Origin: an uncultured Clostridia bacterium
GTDB taxonomy: Bacteria > Bacillota > Clostridia > Oscillospirales > Ruminococcaceae
DNA: 5,880 nucleotides
Direction of reading: 5' to 3'
Assembly (NCBI GenBank): GCA_937901805.1
Contig: CALDJI010000127.1
Span: 1-5,880, forward strand
The notes beneath the pieces are model-generated. The model was not told the origin of the DNA. It made no database searches and saw only the letters and a program-made list of their open reading frames with translations. Below, piece by piece: positions 1 through 5,880 of this stretch (the stretch's first letter is position 1; the number at the start of each line of letters is the position of its first letter). The position numbers and the translations under genes are program-made.

Positions 1-1416
1 GAAAATAACGCCATAGCCTTCATTTGCCCAGTATTCATTTTCATGGCAGTATACCGTTCCCCATGCAGCTTTCGGCCCGCCATGGACATTGAGGATAACC
101 GGATATTTTTTTCCTTCCTCAAAATCAACCGGTTTCAAGTACCAGCCTTTAATTTCATTGCCCACTTCATTTTGGAAAGTAATCTCTACCGGTGTGGAAA
201 TGGAGTACTCCTCGCTCACATGGGCATTGATATGCGTCAACAGCGTCTCATTCCCCTGAGCATCAATCTGTGCAAATTCCACACCGTTGTTTCCACGCAT
301 AACGATTGCCAGGAACCCATTCCCATACAGGGTAAATTCGTCCACAGCTCCTTTTTCCTTTGTCACTTTTGTAATGGTCTTTTCCTTAAAATTGCAGCGG
401 AAGATATGGGAGGAGTCGTCTTCTGTGGAGATGAAATATACACTGTCTTTTCCGTCATATTCCCATGCTTTTCCATAAGGTGCGCCCATCACAATGTCAC
501 AGTGCAGGGAATTGCCCGCATTATAGCAATAACTCTCGTCAATCAGTTCCGTTTCCCCTGTCATAAAATGATACAGGCAGATAGGTCCATCCTCCGTCAT
601 ACCGTATCGCTTATGATCTGTATACTGCAGCACCATGGTATCTTCCGAAACGATTCCCAGATTCGTATGGGTGACCTGTTCTTTTACAGAGATATTTTTA
701 AGTGATTTATCTGTAAAATCCACCAGATACATCTCATCATCAATCGGCATTTTATTTTCGTATCTTTTTAAAGTTACGACAAATTTTTTCGTACCTGGAA
801 TCGGGACACATTTTTGAACTGCAGTAAACTCATCCACCAATTCTGTTATCGTTCCGTGGTCATATGCATACAGGCGGTTTCTCTTTTTATTGATGAATCC
901 GGCCATATTCTGCCAATATGGAAGTTCATCCAGAACCTCATAATCGTTTTCTGTTTTCAAAAGTTCTGCCGCCTTTTGGGTATCCCCGCCTGCCTTTGCA
1001 AGGCAATGCGCAACCTTTGCGTCATAATTTGCAGTGAAGAGAAACTCCTCCCCGCTAAGGAAGTAAAAGCCGGTGACATTGTGGTTCAAACGTAAAACTT
1101 CCTGTGCCTCGCCCATTCCTGGAGCCAGACACTGTACTACAGTCAACGGCAAGCCTTTCGCTGTATATTCCCTATCTGTTTTTTTCCTAATTGCCGGAAA
1201 ATATATCGAATCACCGACCCAGTAAAAACTGTTTACGTCCCCACTTGCTGTCAAAGGAACCGGTGTCCCCTCTTCTAAGAGATAGAGATTGGAATAATAG
1301 CAGTTGTCTTCCATCGATGCATTTTTGAGAATAAACGCTATTTTTCCGGATTCGCTTACTTTCACATTAGATAAGTACTTGTATGCAGAAAATTGGTCAA
1401 TAGGGACCTTTTTCAT
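1..1416 (-). CDS. S9-family serine peptidase, copy A (partial, C-terminus outside window)
   Basis: The reading frame opens at ATG 1416-1414 (MKKVPIDQFSAYKYLSNVKV) and stays open for 472 codons to base 1, so the 3' end is missing. It is a paralogue of the complete peptidase next door: over the last 71 visible residues I count 53 identities by eye, with no gap. The visible part covers the N-terminal beta-propeller-like domain (about residues 1-405) and the beginning of the alpha/beta hydrolase domain, including the HGGP motif at about 445-448 that lines the oxyanion region in prolyl oligopeptidase relatives. The catalytic Ser, Asp and His would lie beyond the edge, so activity cannot be judged here. 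The start is supported by AAGGAGG ending 7 nt upstream of the ATG (bases 1424-1430). No signal peptide is visible, so a cytoplasmic acylaminoacyl- or dipeptidyl-peptidase-like role is inferred. It has its own promoter and follows a terminator. Confidence 0.9.
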   Translation of the reverse strand, partial: MKKVPIDQFSAYKYLSNVKVSESGKIAFILKNASMEDNCYYSNLYLLEEGTPVPLTASGDVNSFYWVGDSIYFPAIRKKTDREYTAKGLPLTVVQCLAPGMGEAQEVLRLNHNVTGFYFLSGEEFLFTANYDAKVAHCLAKAGGDTQKAAELLKTENDYEVLDELPYWQNMAGFINKKRNRLYAYDHGTITELVDEFTAVQKCVPIPGTKKFVVTLKRYENKMPIDDEMYLVDFTDKSLKNISVKEQVTHTNLGIVSEDTMVLQYTDHKRYGMTEDGPICLYHFMTGETELIDESYCYNAGNSLHCDIVMGAPYGKAWEYDGKDSVYFISTEDDSSHIFRCNFKEKTITKVTKEKGAVDEFTLYGNGFLAIVMRGNNGVEFAQIDAQGNETLLTHINAHVSEEYSISTPVEITFQNEVGNEIKGWYLKPVDFEEGKKYPVILNVHGGPKAAWGTVYCHENEYWANEGYGVIF

Positions 1417-1453
1417 AAATTTTCCTCCTTTTATCAGGCTATCTGTATTTACT

Positions 1454-1482
1454 AGTCTAACACTGCTAAGATAAAGTTTCAA
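1454..1482 (-). promoter_or_regulatory. Extended -10 promoter of peptidase copy A
   Basis: On the minus strand TTGAAA (1482-1477) is followed after 17 nt by TAGACT (1459-1454). TGT stands directly in front of the -10 box, giving a TGN extended -10. The -10 hexamer matches consensus at 4 of 6 positions and the -35 at 5 of 6. It ends 37 nt before the ATG, leaving room for a short leader with the Shine-Dalgarno sequence. The same layout recurs upstream of copy B, which makes it more credible than either match alone. Confidence 0.62.
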
Positions 1483-1544
1483 TTTCCAAACTAGATAAAA
1501 ATTTCCTCAATATTTTTCCATCTATTCCAGCAGCAAGATACTTT

Positions 1545-1579
1545 TCAATAAATTGGACGCTGGAAAACCAGCGTCCAAT
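1545..1579 (-). terminator. Intrinsic terminator after peptidase copy B
   Basis: A perfect 12-bp inverted repeat (ATTGGACGCTGG at 1552-1563 and its complement at 1568-1579) encloses a 4-base loop. It begins 8 bases past the stop codon of copy B. Read on the minus strand, the stem runs into a moderately U-rich tail (AATTTATT), whereas the plus-strand side has no clear T-run. It should end transcription of copy B before copy A, which then needs its own promoter. Confidence 0.75.
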
Positions 1580-1587
1580 CAGAAATT

Positions 1588-3585
1588 TTATGCTTTGAGA
1601 TACTTATCCATCCACTGAGTAATTTCACGCAGCCTTCTTACCCTGTGGATTGGTTTTCCAGAACGGCTCAATTCATGGTTTTCTCCTTTAAACAGACACA
1701 TTCTGGTCGGCACCCCAAAATAGCGCAGCGCATAGAACATCTGAAGTCCCTCCGCCATCCAGCAGCGGTAATCCTCATTCGAGTTGATAAACAGGGTCGG
1801 TGTCTTTGCTTTGTTTGCATATTTAAGCGGGGATTGTTTCCAGATCTTTTCATGGCTGTCCCAAGGATTGGAAGCAACGGAATCTTGATCGCCATAATAG
1901 CCGATATCTGTAGTGTTGTTTTTGGAAATCCAGTTGGAAATACTGCGCTGGGAGGCAATTGCCTTAAACCGATCGGTGTTGCCGGCAAACCAGTTTGCCA
2001 TCCATCCTCCATAGGAACCTCCGGTCATTCCCAATCTGTCCGCATCAATCCATGGGCATTTTTCCAGGCAGACGTCTACGAACTTTTCTACATCGCGCAC
2101 GTCAATATCCCCATACAAACCGCGCAATTCCGCAAAATCATTGCCTTTACCGTCGCTTCCAGTCGGGTTGCAGAAAATAACGCCATAGCCTTCATTTGCC
2201 CAGTACTGCATTTCATGGAAGAAAATGGTGCCGTATACGGTTTTAGGGCCTCCGTGGACATCTAGAATGGTCGGATATTTCTTGCCCTCTTCAAAGCCAA
2301 TCGGCTTAATATACCACCCTTTGATTTCTACACCATTTTCATTGACAAAAGTGATTTCCTCCGGAGTGGAAATTGCATATTCTTCACTCAGGCGTTTATT
2401 GAGAGAGGTCAGCGCCGTCTCCTTTCCATCTAATGAAACCTCATATAACTCCGCACCGTCATCACCACGCATACAGATTGCCAGGAAATGATCTTTATAA
2501 GGGACAAACTCCAAAACTTTTCCTTTTTCCGCTGTGACATGGCTGACCGTTTTCCCGCTGATACTGCACTGGAGAATATAGGAGCTGTCATCCAGTGTCT
2601 GAAGAAACGCCACTTTATCTTTTCCATCATAAACCCATGCAATATTTCCCGGAGTTCCCAGGGAGACATCTGTACCGACTGAACTTCTCGCGCTATATAA
2701 GTAACTTTGATCAATCAAAGTCTTCTTGCCGCTTTCAAAATCATAAAGATAGAAAGCGCCGTTTTCTCCGATTCCATATTTCTTCCGATCCGTCCCCTGT
2801 AAAAATAGGGTATGTTCATTGACAACAGCAAAATTCTGGTGGCTATAATTCTTTTCAAATGAAATATTTTTCATGCGGTTGTCTGAAGCATGGAACAGAT
2901 AGAGATCATTTGGAATCTCCATTTTATACCGCTTGGAAAGCACAATAAAGTTCTCTGTATTGGGAATTCTAACGCACTGGGAAACTGTCGTAAATTCATC
3001 GACTACCGGAGTCACATTTCCATCCTTGTAGTGATACAGGCGATTTCTCTGCTTATTGACAACCCCAACTCCATTGGACCAAAACGGCAGTTCGTCAAAA
3101 ACGTGGTAATCACTTTCCGCTTTGATTGCAGCAGCTGCCGCTTCTGTAGCGCCGCCGTTTTCTGCCATTATCTGTTCAATATAAGGATTATAGGTCGCAG
3201 TAAACAGGAAATCCGACTTGTTTATGAAATAAATCCCGGTTACATTGTATGGCAATCTTAAGAACTCCTGGGCTTCCCCCATGCCCGGGACAAGCTGCTG
3301 CAATACAGTCAAGGGGAATCCTTTTGACTTATAATCCCTGTCTTTCCGCCGGCGCAAAGCTGGAAAAACAATGGAATCGTTCAGCCAATAAAAACTATTG
3401 ACGTCATTGGAAGCAGTCAATGCTACCGGCTGTCCATTCTGTATTAAATATAGATTGGAATGGTAGCCATTTTCTTCCATACAAGCCTGTTTCACCAAAA
3501 AGGCAATTTTATTATCATGGCTGACTTTGACATTCGATAAAAACTTAAAATTTTTGAAATGATCAATTTCAATTCGCTTTTTCAT
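1588..3585 (-). CDS. S9-family serine peptidase, copy B (acylaminoacyl/dipeptidyl-peptidase-like)
   Basis: The 665-residue protein has the architecture and usual length of the prolyl oligopeptidase family S9, nearest in style to bacterial S9C acylaminoacyl peptidases. An N-terminal beta-propeller-like region (about 1-405) is followed by an alpha/beta hydrolase domain (about 410-665). The HGGP motif is at 444-447. The nucleophile Ser524 sits in GGSYGG, the acid Asp605 in SNEDYRCW and the catalytic His637 in ENHELSRSGKP, so the triad looks intact. Such enzymes release short or blocked N-terminal units from peptides, the propeller restricting access to small substrates; the exact substrate is not predictable. 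There is no signal peptide or membrane segment, so it should be cytoplasmic. I start at ATG 3585 because AGGGGG lies 7 nt upstream and copy A begins the same way (MKK). An in-frame ATG at 3609 would add eight residues but would put that ribosome site inside the gene. Its own promoter and terminator flank it. Confidence 0.93.
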   Translation of the reverse strand: MKKRIEIDHFKNFKFLSNVKVSHDNKIAFLVKQACMEENGYHSNLYLIQNGQPVALTASNDVNSFYWLNDSIVFPALRRRKDRDYKSKGFPLTVLQQLVPGMGEAQEFLRLPYNVTGIYFINKSDFLFTATYNPYIEQIMAENGGATEAAAAAIKAESDYHVFDELPFWSNGVGVVNKQRNRLYHYKDGNVTPVVDEFTTVSQCVRIPNTENFIVLSKRYKMEIPNDLYLFHASDNRMKNISFEKNYSHQNFAVVNEHTLFLQGTDRKKYGIGENGAFYLYDFESGKKTLIDQSYLYSARSSVGTDVSLGTPGNIAWVYDGKDKVAFLQTLDDSSYILQCSISGKTVSHVTAEKGKVLEFVPYKDHFLAICMRGDDGAELYEVSLDGKETALTSLNKRLSEEYAISTPEEITFVNENGVEIKGWYIKPIGFEEGKKYPTILDVHGGPKTVYGTIFFHEMQYWANEGYGVIFCNPTGSDGKGNDFAELRGLYGDIDVRDVEKFVDVCLEKCPWIDADRLGMTGGSYGGWMANWFAGNTDRFKAIASQRSISNWISKNNTTDIGYYGDQDSVASNPWDSHEKIWKQSPLKYANKAKTPTLFINSNEDYRCWMAEGLQMFYALRYFGVPTRMCLFKGENHELSRSGKPIHRVRRLREITQWMDKYLKA

Positions 3586-3592
3586 TCCAATT

Positions 3593-3598
3593 CCCCCT
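3593..3598 (-). promoter_or_regulatory. Ribosome binding site deciding the start of peptidase copy B
   Basis: AGGGGG on the minus strand ends 7 nt before ATG 3585-3583. It lies downstream of the alternative ATG at 3609, so it can only serve the inner start. This agrees with the MKK start of paralogue A. Confidence 0.75.
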
Positions 3599-3620
3599 AA
3601 AATGGTCATATTTGTCTTTC

Positions 3621-3649
3621 AGTCTATCACGATTTCCGGTGATTTGCAA
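3621..3649 (-). promoter_or_regulatory. Extended -10 promoter of peptidase copy B
   Basis: TTGCAA (3649-3644) and TAGACT (3626-3621) are separated by 17 nt, with TGA immediately before the -10 box (extended -10). It ends 35 nt before the ATG at 3585. Copy A has the same TAGACT box, the same spacing, the same TGN and almost the same distance to its ATG (37 nt). The conserved design suggests the promoter was duplicated with the gene. Confidence 0.65.
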
Positions 3650-3814
3650 CAACAGGAAAATTATAGAAACCATTCTCTGATTTTTGTGCTTTTTGCTATT
3701 TTTTAATTTAATACCAAATTGATAATAGTTAAATATTATAAGAAATCCATATTTTCTCAATTCTTGAAGAGTTTTGCCTTTATAAAACTGTACTAATACA
3801 TAGAAGTTTCGATA

Positions 3815-3842
3815 ATTATTGTGAAATATTCACAAGTGTCAA
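3815..3842 (-). promoter_or_regulatory. Distal promoter-like element, minus strand
   Basis: A consensus TTGACA (3842-3837) is followed after 16 nt by AATAAT (3820-3815), a 5-of-6 match to the -10 consensus. It points towards peptidase B, about 230 bases upstream of its start. The spacer contains a perfect palindrome, described separately. No terminator or plausible ORF lies between it and peptidase B, so it could be a second, regulated promoter or drive a small transcript. AT-rich DNA gives chance matches easily. Confidence 0.45.
3819..3835. promoter_or_regulatory. Operator-like palindrome (7+3+7) in the distal promoter spacer
   Basis: TTGTGAA-ATA-TTCACAA is a perfect inverted repeat with a 3-base centre, lying between the -35 and -10 boxes of the distal promoter-like element. 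The arms equal those of the redox repressor Rex (TTGTGAA-N4-TTCACAA), but the centre is one base short. They also resemble Crp/Fnr sites (TGTGA-N6-TCACA), again one base short. A repressor bound here would block RNA polymerase. The identity of any binding protein is open. Confidence 0.45.
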
Positions 3843-3886
3843 TTTTCAATATCACTATATATTTTCACCATTTTCTTCCTGCCAGA

Positions 3887-3923
3887 CAAAGAAAAAGCCC
3901 GGCTGATAAAATCAGCCGGGCTT
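3887..3923 (-). terminator. Intrinsic terminator of the transketolase operon
   Basis: AAGCCCGGCTGAT (3895-3907) and its exact complement (3911-3923) form a 13-bp GC-rich stem with a 3-base loop. On the minus strand it is followed by a T-run (TTTTTCTTT, counting the end of the stem). It begins 14 bases after the stop codon of the C-terminal transketolase gene. The plus-strand side lacks a T-run, so it works in the direction of the operon. Confidence 0.92.
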
Positions 3924-3937
3924 CACTTTGAAACGGT

Positions 3938-4882
3938 TTATTTTTTTAAAGCCTGTTTAACTTTTTCTGCAATATGCGGTGCTGTTAATCCATAGTAATC
4001 CAGTAATTCTAACGCCGGACCAGAAACGCCAAACTCATCCTGAATACCAAGTTTTACAACCTTTGCCGGATATCGCGCACACAGTACACTGGAAACTGCT
4101 TCTCCCAGCCCGCCAATAACGCTGTGCTCTTCTACCGTAACAAGAATACCGGTTTCCTCAGCGGCTTTCAAAAGGATTTCCTCGTCAATCGGTTTAATGG
4201 TATGGATATCTATCACGCGAGCATGAATCCCTTCTTTTTTCAAGATCTCCGCCGCCTGTAGCGCTTCGTAAACCATCAACCCCGTAGCAACGATTGTAAT
4301 ATCATCGCCTTCCCTCATGGTAATCCCTTTGCCAAGCTCAAAATGGTAGGTTTTTTCATCATTGAAAACAGGAACAGCCAGCCGTCCTAGACGGACATAT
4401 ACCGGCCCGTCCAGATTCACAATTGCCCTAATTGCAGCTTTAGCTTCAACGTCATCCGCAGGATTGATGATCGTCATGCCCGGAATTGCACGCATCAGCG
4501 CAATGTCCTCACAACATTGATGGGTTGCACCGTCTTCTCCCACAGAAATCCCGGCATGCGTGGCGCAAATTTTTACCGGAAGGTGTGGATAGCCAACCGA
4601 ATTACGAATCTGTTCAAAAGCACGGCCTGCCGCAAACATTGCAAATGTGCTTGCAAACGGTTTCTTTCCAGAAGCAGCAAGTCCTGCTGCCACACCAATC
4701 ATATTTGCCTCGGCAATACCACAATCAAAAAAACGATCCGGATATTTTTCTTTAAACATTGCCGTCATGGTAGAGCCGCCCAAATCGGCATCTAATACAA
4801 CTACTTCTTTATCCTTTGCACCAATTTCCACCAGTGCTTCACCATAGCTTTTTCTAGTTGCAATTCTTTTTATTTCTGCCAT
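3938..4882 (-). CDS. Transketolase, C-terminal subunit
   Basis: This 314-residue protein matches the pyrimidine-binding plus C-terminal domains of transketolase, which in a single-chain enzyme of about 660 residues follow the ThDP diphosphate-binding domain. FFDCGIAEANMIGVAAGLA (51-69) carries the conserved catalytic glutamate Glu58, which contacts the ThDP aminopyrimidine ring. GISVGEDGATHQ (111-122) is the conserved loop near the substrate site, and VYVRLGR (161-167) contains an arginine at the position usual for sugar-phosphate binding. The C-terminal domain starts near residue 185 and includes VTVEEHSVIGGLG (248-260). With the subunit encoded just upstream it would move two-carbon ketol units between pentose-phosphate pathway sugars. 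I start at ATG 4882, 7 nt after the upstream stop, with GGAGGG 11 nt upstream. A TTG at 4909 would add nine residues overlapping the upstream gene and is less likely. The gene ends before a strong terminator. Confidence 0.95.
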   Translation of the reverse strand: MAEIKRIATRKSYGEALVEIGAKDKEVVVLDADLGGSTMTAMFKEKYPDRFFDCGIAEANMIGVAAGLAASGKKPFASTFAMFAAGRAFEQIRNSVGYPHLPVKICATHAGISVGEDGATHQCCEDIALMRAIPGMTIINPADDVEAKAAIRAIVNLDGPVYVRLGRLAVPVFNDEKTYHFELGKGITMREGDDITIVATGLMVYEALQAAEILKKEGIHARVIDIHTIKPIDEEILLKAAEETGILVTVEEHSVIGGLGEAVSSVLCARYPAKVVKLGIQDEFGVSGPALELLDYYGLTAPHIAEKVKQALKK

Positions 4883-4889
4883 ATTGGTT

Positions 4890-5732
4890 CTAACCCTCCA
4901 ACTCCGCAAGAGATTGTTCTACCTCGCCTATTGCCGTCTGATACTGCTCCGCATTGGGGGCAACACCATGCCAGCCCACATTGTCCCGCATAAAGGATAC
5001 TCCCTGACCCTTATGTGTAGAAGCAATAATTGCAGTTGGTTTTCCAGTCACCGTTCTTGCTTCTGCCAATGCATTTTCTATTTGAGAGAAATCATGGCCA
5101 TTAATGGAAATCACATGGAATCCAAACGCTGCAAATTTGTCAGTAATCGGCTCCGGTGAACAAACTTCACAAAGATGTCCGCTGATTTGCAAATCATTAT
5201 AATCAACCAAAACACAAAGATTGTCCAACTGTTTATGAGAAGCAAACATCGCTGCTTCCCAAACCTGTCCTTCCTCCAGTTCGCCATCCCCGAGAATAGT
5301 ATAAACCCGAAAATCTTTTTTCGAAAGTTTTCCAGATAATGCGATTCCGCACGCTGCGGAAATTCCCTGTCCCAGAGAGCCAGTGGACATATCTACTCCC
5401 GGAGTACCCTTCATATCGGGGTGGCCTTGCAGCATCGCCCCAACGTGACGCAGTTTTTTCATTTCTTCCATCGAAAAAAAGCCTTTGAGTGCGAGCGCTG
5501 CATAAAGTGCCGGTGCACCATGCCCCTTAGAAAGGACAAAACGATCTCTGTCTTCCCATTTCGGGTTTTGGGGATCTACTTTCATCTCCTTAAAATAGAG
5601 ATAGGTGATCAGATCCGCGGCAGAAAGAGAACCTCCCGGATGGCCGGATTTTGCATGGTAGACACCCTCCAAAATCCCAAGGCGTACTTTTGCAGCAGTG
5701 ATCTTCAGCTGTTTCTCAAGCGATTGTTCCAT
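4890..5732 (-). CDS. Transketolase, N-terminal subunit (ThDP-binding)
   Basis: The 280-residue protein is the diphosphate-binding half of a split transketolase. Family motifs appear in order: SGHPGG (29-34), LSKGHGAPALY (67-77), GHPD (103-106), STGSLGQG (116-123), GDGELEEGQVWEA (148-160) and DYNDLQISG (177-185). Asp149 of GDG and Asn179 are the expected Mg-ThDP ligands. His31, His71 and His104 fit conserved active-site histidines, and VGWHG (262-266) closes the domain. Separate N- and C-terminal transketolase genes are well known in archaea and many Firmicutes, so this is not a truncation: a stop, a new ribosome site and the missing half follow at once. GGAGGG lies 6 nt before ATG 5732. Pentose phosphate metabolism is the default role. 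Two-subunit homologues also act on apulose 4-phosphate and in the sulfoquinovose sulfo-transketolase pathway, but no neighbouring gene here points to those. Confidence 0.95.
   Translation of the reverse strand: MEQSLEKQLKITAAKVRLGILEGVYHAKSGHPGGSLSAADLITYLYFKEMKVDPQNPKWEDRDRFVLSKGHGAPALYAALALKGFFSMEEMKKLRHVGAMLQGHPDMKGTPGVDMSTGSLGQGISAACGIALSGKLSKKDFRVYTILGDGELEEGQVWEAAMFASHKQLDNLCVLVDYNDLQISGHLCEVCSPEPITDKFAAFGFHVISINGHDFSQIENALAEARTVTGKPTAIIASTHKGQGVSFMRDNVGWHGVAPNAEQYQTAIGEVEQSLAELEG
4894..4899 (-). promoter_or_regulatory. Ribosome binding site of the C-terminal transketolase subunit
   Basis: GGAGGG lies inside the last codons of the N-terminal subunit gene and ends 11 nt before ATG 4882. 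The spacing is somewhat long. Its position supports translational coupling of the two subunits and argues for the ATG at 4882 over the upstream TTG at 4909. Confidence 0.65.
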
Positions 5733-5880
5733 TGATTACCCTCCGTATTTCATATCCAGCTGCTTTTTTTGTGTTTCCAAACGGAAACGCAAAAGTACAG
5801 AGCACGAAGCCAATGCTCTGTACTGTACACATATTCAGCCGTTCCACATAAGAAAAACGGCTTGTTTACACGATTACGTC
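5733..5880. other. Leader/intergenic region upstream of the transketolase operon
   Basis: On the minus strand this holds an in-frame TAA at 5868-5866 that could end an upstream gene (only GAC GTA ATC GTG visible before it). A second inverted repeat, AGCCGTT at 5837-5843 with AACGGCT at 5856-5862, follows, then the 5794-5824 hairpin, a small GTTTCC/GGAAAC repeat (5773-5788) and the ribosome site GGAGGG (5744-5739). I find no convincing -35/-10 pair for the operon here; the promoter may lie beyond the right edge. Confidence 0.5.
5783..5824 (-). terminator. Hairpin with T-run upstream of the transketolase operon
   Basis: AGTACAGAGCA (5794-5804) pairs with TGCTCTGTACT (5814-5824) over 11 bp, with a 9-base loop. 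On the minus strand the stem is followed by TTTTGCGTTT (counting its last T). It lies about 60 bases before the transketolase start. It may terminate an upstream minus-strand gene or act as an attenuator in the transketolase leader. The stem has moderate GC and the T-run is interrupted, so terminator strength is uncertain. Confidence 0.5.

Larger units (their letters stand above)
3586..3937. other. AT-rich intergenic region between transketolase operon and peptidase B
   Basis: This 352-base gap holds, from right to left, the transketolase terminator, a distal promoter-like element with a palindrome, about 165 bases of AT-rich leader with no convincing ORF, the proximal peptidase B promoter and its ribosome site. 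A perfect TATAAT occurs on the minus strand at 3740-3735, but the nearest -35-like box (TTGAGA, 3760-3755) is only 14 nt away; a 16-nt reading uses a weaker TAATAT. I see no structured RNA or coding gene in it. Confidence 0.7.

Noticed and set aside
43..705. Plus-strand open frame of 220 codons opposite peptidase copy A
   Set aside because: It lies wholly antisense to a well-supported S9 gene, has no ribosome site I can see, and the matching interval in paralogue B (about 2215-2877) is not open as one frame.
1645..2265. Plus-strand open frame of 206 codons opposite peptidase copy B
   Set aside because: It is antisense to the catalytic domain, which clearly codes on the minus strand, has no recognisable protein family and begins without a ribosome site.
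3610..3625. Upstream ATG (3609) as start of peptidase B
   Set aside because: No ribosome site stands before it, whereas AGGGGG precedes the ATG at 3585 and the paralogue starts at the equivalent place.
3569..3760. Minus-strand 63-codon frame beginning with TTG just upstream of peptidase B
   Set aside because: It lacks a Shine-Dalgarno sequence, is rich in codons expected from AT-rich DNA, contains the proximal promoter and overlaps the start of peptidase B.
3735..3760. Perfect TATAAT with TTGAGA upstream as the main peptidase B promoter
   Set aside because: The spacing is only 14 nt, too short for a normal sigma-A type promoter; the element at 3621-3649 has correct spacing and is conserved in copy A.
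5773..5788. GTTTCC/GGAAAC inverted repeat as a terminator
   Set aside because: The stem is only about 6 bp and on the minus strand it is followed by an A-run rather than a T-run.
5755..5872. Short minus-strand open frame through the transketolase leader
   Set aside because: It has no start codon with a ribosome site, would run through both hairpins, and its translation resembles no protein I know.

Overview
This 5,880-base window looks like ordinary chromosome from a low-to-moderate GC Firmicute, most likely a Clostridia-type anaerobe. Signs of this are the strong AGGAGG-type ribosome binding sites, the AT-rich spacers, a transketolase split into two genes, and cytoplasmic S9 peptidases without signal peptides. 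This placement is inference from gene content and style. No rRNA or other phylogenetic marker is present.

All four recognisable genes lie on the minus strand, so they read from right to left. From the right edge there is first a short spacer (5733-5880) with two hairpins and possibly the last codons of an upstream gene. Next comes a two-gene operon for the N-terminal (5732-4890) and C-terminal (4882-3938) subunits of transketolase, 7 nt apart and closed by a strong intrinsic terminator (3895-3923). An AT-rich spacer of about 350 bp (3586-3937) follows. It holds a promoter close to the next gene and, further upstream, a promoter-like element with a perfect 7+7 bp palindrome in its spacer.

Left of this are two tandem, clearly paralogous S9-family serine peptidase genes. 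Copy B is complete (3585-1588, 665 aa). Copy A starts at 1416 and runs off the left edge of the window after 472 codons. Each has its own extended -10 promoter of matching design (TTGCAA or TTGAAA, 17 nt, TAGACT, preceded by TGN) at nearly the same distance from its start codon. A terminator separates the two genes, so they appear to be duplicated, independently transcribed units rather than a co-transcribed pair.

The transketolase subunits would together form one ThDP-dependent enzyme of the non-oxidative pentose phosphate pathway. The peptidases probably trim peptides in the cytoplasm. Nothing ties the two functions together beyond adjacency. I see no mobile element, CRISPR array, tRNA, rRNA or known riboswitch, and no convincing undescribed multi-gene system. 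The regulatory DNA around the peptidase genes is the part most worth a second look.
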